Shown: one piece after another, positions 4,171-5,092 of the stretch
How the letters are laid out: every line of letters begins with the position of its first letter
How positions within the stretch are numbered: position 1 is the stretch's first letter
From: an uncultured bacterium
GTDB lineage: Bacteria; Bacillota; Clostridia; Lachnospirales; Lachnospiraceae
Length of the DNA stretch: 5,092 nt
NCBI GenBank assembly: GCA_947086625.1
Contig: CAMTZV010000164.1
Location: forward strand, 1 to 5,092
Direction of reading: 5' to 3'
Made by a program: the position numbers and the translations under genes
The notes under the pieces: model-generated
Database searches by the model: none
The model's input: only the letters and a program-made list of their open reading frames with translations
What the model was told of the DNA's origin: nothing

Positions 4171-5092
4171 ATGAAAATCCAGGAAGGATACGTCCTGACC
4201 CGCCTGTCCGGCGAGTCATACCTGCTGCCCTACGGGCAGAATATTGCCGCTTTCAAAAAAGGCATGAAATTAAACGCCTCGGGCTGCCTCCTCTGGGAGG
4301 CGCTCTGCGCCGGAAAGGAGGAGCACGAGCTGCTGCCGCTGCTCGCTGCCCATTATGAGGCAGATGAGGCGGACGAGCCGCAGCTTCGCGCGGACATTGC
4401 GCAGTTTCTGGACAGCCTGCGCACGTACGGCATCGTCGGCCACACGGCTCCCTGTCTCTGCTTTGCGTCGGAAAATGCACGCACCTTTTGCATCGGAACG
4501 GTCACGATGCGGCTCGCATTTTCGGATGCATACATCGCGGAGGAATTTCTCACGTTTGAGAAACGAGGAGATACGGCCGCCGACGTGCCCGCAGACCTGA
4601 CCGTAAGCCTGCGCTTTGACGCGCCGTCCACGCGCCCGGTCGGGAAGATTCTCGTGCGCAGCGCCGACTTTCTTGCGATTGAAACGGCTGACGGCTACTG
4701 CCTGCTCTTTCCCGGCTCACCGGATATCGTCGAATGCCAGCTCGATCGAGGCGCGCGCTTTGCCTGCTTTTACTGTCGTGATACGGACAGTGAAACATGT
4801 GCGGAAGCGCTTTTTCACGGCATCCGTTTTGTCTTCCTCATGCGTGCGCGCGCCCACGGGCTCTATGCCATTCACTCCGCGTCGCTTCTCTACCGCGGAC
4901 AGGCGTGGCTGTTTTCCGGCATGTCCGGCACCGGCAAGTCCACGCACACGAATCTCTGGAAGGAGCGCTACGGCCTCCCCCTCCTAAACGGCGACTTAAA
5001 TCTGATCGGGATAAAGGACGGCGTACCGCTCGCCTACGGCCTGCCCTGGTGCGGCACGTCCTCCATCAGCACGACAGAAACATATCCCCTCG
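4171..5092 (+). CDS. PqqD-like domain fused to HPr-kinase-like P-loop domain, 3' end beyond window
   Basis: The frame is open from ATG 4171 to the window edge, giving 307 residues so far. Residues about 4-90 look like PqqD: a beta-rich start (GYVLTRLSGESYLLP), then LNASGCLLWEAL (34-45), an acidic helical segment, and FLDSLRTYGIV (79-89). PqqD-type domains bind precursor peptides in RiPP pathways. The middle (about 91-225) is not recognised and is rich in cysteine. From about 230 the protein resembles HPr kinase-type P-loop domains: IHSASLLYRGQAWLFSG leads into the Walker A motif GMSGTGKST (250-258), then LLNGDLNLI with candidate catalytic or Mg-binding D275, and GLPWCGT (291-296). HprK-like kinases of some lasso-peptide clusters phosphorylate peptide serine, so peptide phosphorylation is possible here, but this is inference. 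It is divergent from the S26-like peptidase. The C terminus and downstream partners are unseen. Confidence 0.85.
   Translation, partial: MKIQEGYVLTRLSGESYLLPYGQNIAAFKKGMKLNASGCLLWEALCAGKEEHELLPLLAAHYEADEADEPQLRADIAQFLDSLRTYGIVGHTAPCLCFASENARTFCIGTVTMRLAFSDAYIAEEFLTFEKRGDTAADVPADLTVSLRFDAPSTRPVGKILVRSADFLAIETADGYCLLFPGSPDIVECQLDRGARFACFYCRDTDSETCAEALFHGIRFVFLMRARAHGLYAIHSASLLYRGQAWLFSGMSGTGKSTHTNLWKERYGLPLLNGDLNLIGIKDGVPLAYGLPWCGTSSISTTETYPL

Noticed and set aside
1..5092. CRISPR array, insertion sequence or prophage attachment site
   Set aside because: No regularly spaced repeats, transposase or integrase motifs or terminal inverted repeats were seen; the tRNA 3' end is not duplicated elsewhere in the window.

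Overview
This 5,092-base window looks like ordinary chromosome from a fairly GC-rich member of the Clostridia, possibly Lachnospiraceae. The clues are a perfect CIRCE operator, AGGAGG-type ribosome binding sites, a tRNA-Leu gene with no encoded CCA, and the style of the proteins. The species cannot be fixed from the sequence alone.

Left part (1-2409, + strand). The window opens inside a tRNA-Leu(CAG) gene (1-53), which is followed by an intrinsic-terminator-like hairpin. A perfect CIRCE inverted repeat (153-179) then sits just upstream of a good sigma-A promoter (187-215), which drives htpG, the bacterial Hsp90 (289-2409). This predicts HrcA control of htpG. The HtpG is long for its family because it carries a charged N-M linker and a second, very acidic insert further along.

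Middle (2410-4044, - strand). A convergent intergenic region with a GC-rich hairpin separates htpG from three genes that run leftward. In transcription order they are: an S24/S26-type serine peptidase-like protein with a GTSMYP motif and a His-type HRI motif; a one-domain MGMT-family protein with PCHRV, starting 2 bases after the peptidase stop; and a small HAD-superfamily hydrolase of the YihX type. The tight spacing suggests one operon.

Right part (4045-5092). A 126-bp divergent region holds an extended -10 promoter for a rightward gene that runs off the window. Its first 307 residues encode an N-terminal PqqD-like domain (likely peptide-binding, RRE type), a cysteine-rich middle region, and an HPr-kinase-like P-loop domain with GMSGTGKST. 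The divergent pairing of a PqqD-HprK-like fusion with an S26-like peptidase is the most interesting element. It has the parts expected of a peptide-binding, nucleotide-dependent modification step plus a processing protease, as in RiPP (ribosomally made, modified peptide) pathways. No precursor peptide is visible here, and the functional link is inference. Evidence for the system would lie to the right of the window.
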